Source: Pseudomonadota bacterium
GTDB taxonomy: Bacteria > Pseudomonadota > Alphaproteobacteria > Rhizobiales > Xanthobacteraceae
Assembly: GCA_023387695.1 (NCBI GenBank)
Contig: JAEWHT010000090.1
Span: 1 to 40,828 of the forward strand
Length of the DNA: 40,828 bases
Direction of reading: 5' to 3'
In this document: positions 40,804 through 40,828 of the stretch, one piece after another
How the letters are laid out: each line of letters opens with the position of its first letter
How positions within the stretch are numbered: position 1 is the stretch's first letter
Notes under the pieces: model-generated
What the model saw: only the letters and a program-made list of their open reading frames with translations
Told to the model about the DNA's origin: nothing
Database searches by the model: none
Program-made: the position numbers and the translations under genes

Positions 40804-40828
40804 GCGATGACGGCAAACAGGGCATCAC
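40701..40828 (+). CDS. crtC: Carotenoid 1,2-hydratase, N-terminal part (cut by window end)
   Basis: In the frame that includes 40776-40778 the sequence reads GPCFNRPVPKDGYAWW followed by YVDALSDDGKQGIT. I recognise this as the conserved N-terminal region of CrtC, which adds water to the psi end group of neurosporene or lycopene. The frame is open through the crtD 3' end and past its stop (40801-40803) to the window edge. No in-frame ATG, GTG or TTG occurs from 40500 to the motif; the nearest CTG is at 40602. The left coordinate given is therefore only approximate, and the start is unresolved. Gene order crtE/crtF facing crtD-crtC is as in Rhodopseudomonas. Confidence 0.75.

Overview
This window is most of a photosynthesis gene cluster (PSC) from an alphaproteobacterium. 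Gene order (bchFNBHLM-lhaA-puhABC, bchCXYZ-pufBALM, crtF-crtE facing crtD-crtC) and a bacteriophytochrome with two PpsR regulators point to a photosynthetic Bradyrhizobium (ORS278/BTAi1 type) or a close Rhodopseudomonas-like relative. High GC, GTG/TTG starts and dense ATGA or TGATG gene overlaps fit this. No tRNA, rRNA, insertion sequence, phage gene or CRISPR array is visible. The species assignment is inference from gene order and protein features, not from a database search.

Layout. (1) 1-1035: 3' part of a sensor histidine kinase, probably outside the PSC. (2) 1063-17862, all minus strand: one long run, bchF-bchN-bchB-bchH-bchL-bchM-lhaA-puhA-puhB-puhC-(101-aa unknown)-acsF-puhE-hemA-hemF-(DUF2269-like membrane protein). 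It covers ALA formation, coproporphyrinogen oxidation, Mg insertion, methylation, oxidative ring E closure, protochlorophyllide reduction, C3-vinyl hydration, reaction-centre subunit H and assembly factors. (3) 18195-24330, plus strand: an AerR/PpaA-like B12-domain regulator, ppsR1, bchG, a PucC-family transporter, bchP and a small membrane protein. (4) 24340-24801, minus: soluble cytochrome c2. (5) 25045-28676, plus: ppsR2 and bphP. (6) 28673-37046, minus: bchC-bchX-bchY-bchZ-pufQ-like-pufB-pufA-pufL-pufM, with a heme oxygenase gene 22 bp behind pufM. (7) 37130-39154, minus: crtE-crtF; 39274 to the end, plus: crtD and the first part of crtC.

How it works together. The window holds the dark-operative reductases BchLNB and BchXYZ but the oxygen-using enzymes AcsF and HemF, a combination suited to pigment synthesis in air. 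Control appears to be layered. PpsR1 has one cysteine, just before its DNA-binding helices, and sits next to a B12-domain partner. PpsR2 has no cysteine and sits next to a bacteriophytochrome. Heme oxygenase supplies biliverdin, the phytochrome chromophore, from what looks like the reaction-centre transcript. Exact TGT-N12-ACA PpsR boxes lie upstream of bchF (two), bchC (one plus a near match) and between crtE and crtD (one plus a near match). Absent here and presumably encoded elsewhere: bchI, bchD, crtI, crtB, puc genes. No pufC or pufX is present, so the soluble cytochrome c2 is the likely electron donor.

Most of this is a well-known type of system. The less explained points are the heme oxygenase placement, the bchF start without ATG/GTG/TTG, two small coupled proteins of unknown function, two strong hairpins in the puf transcript, and the crtC reading frame that starts inside crtD.
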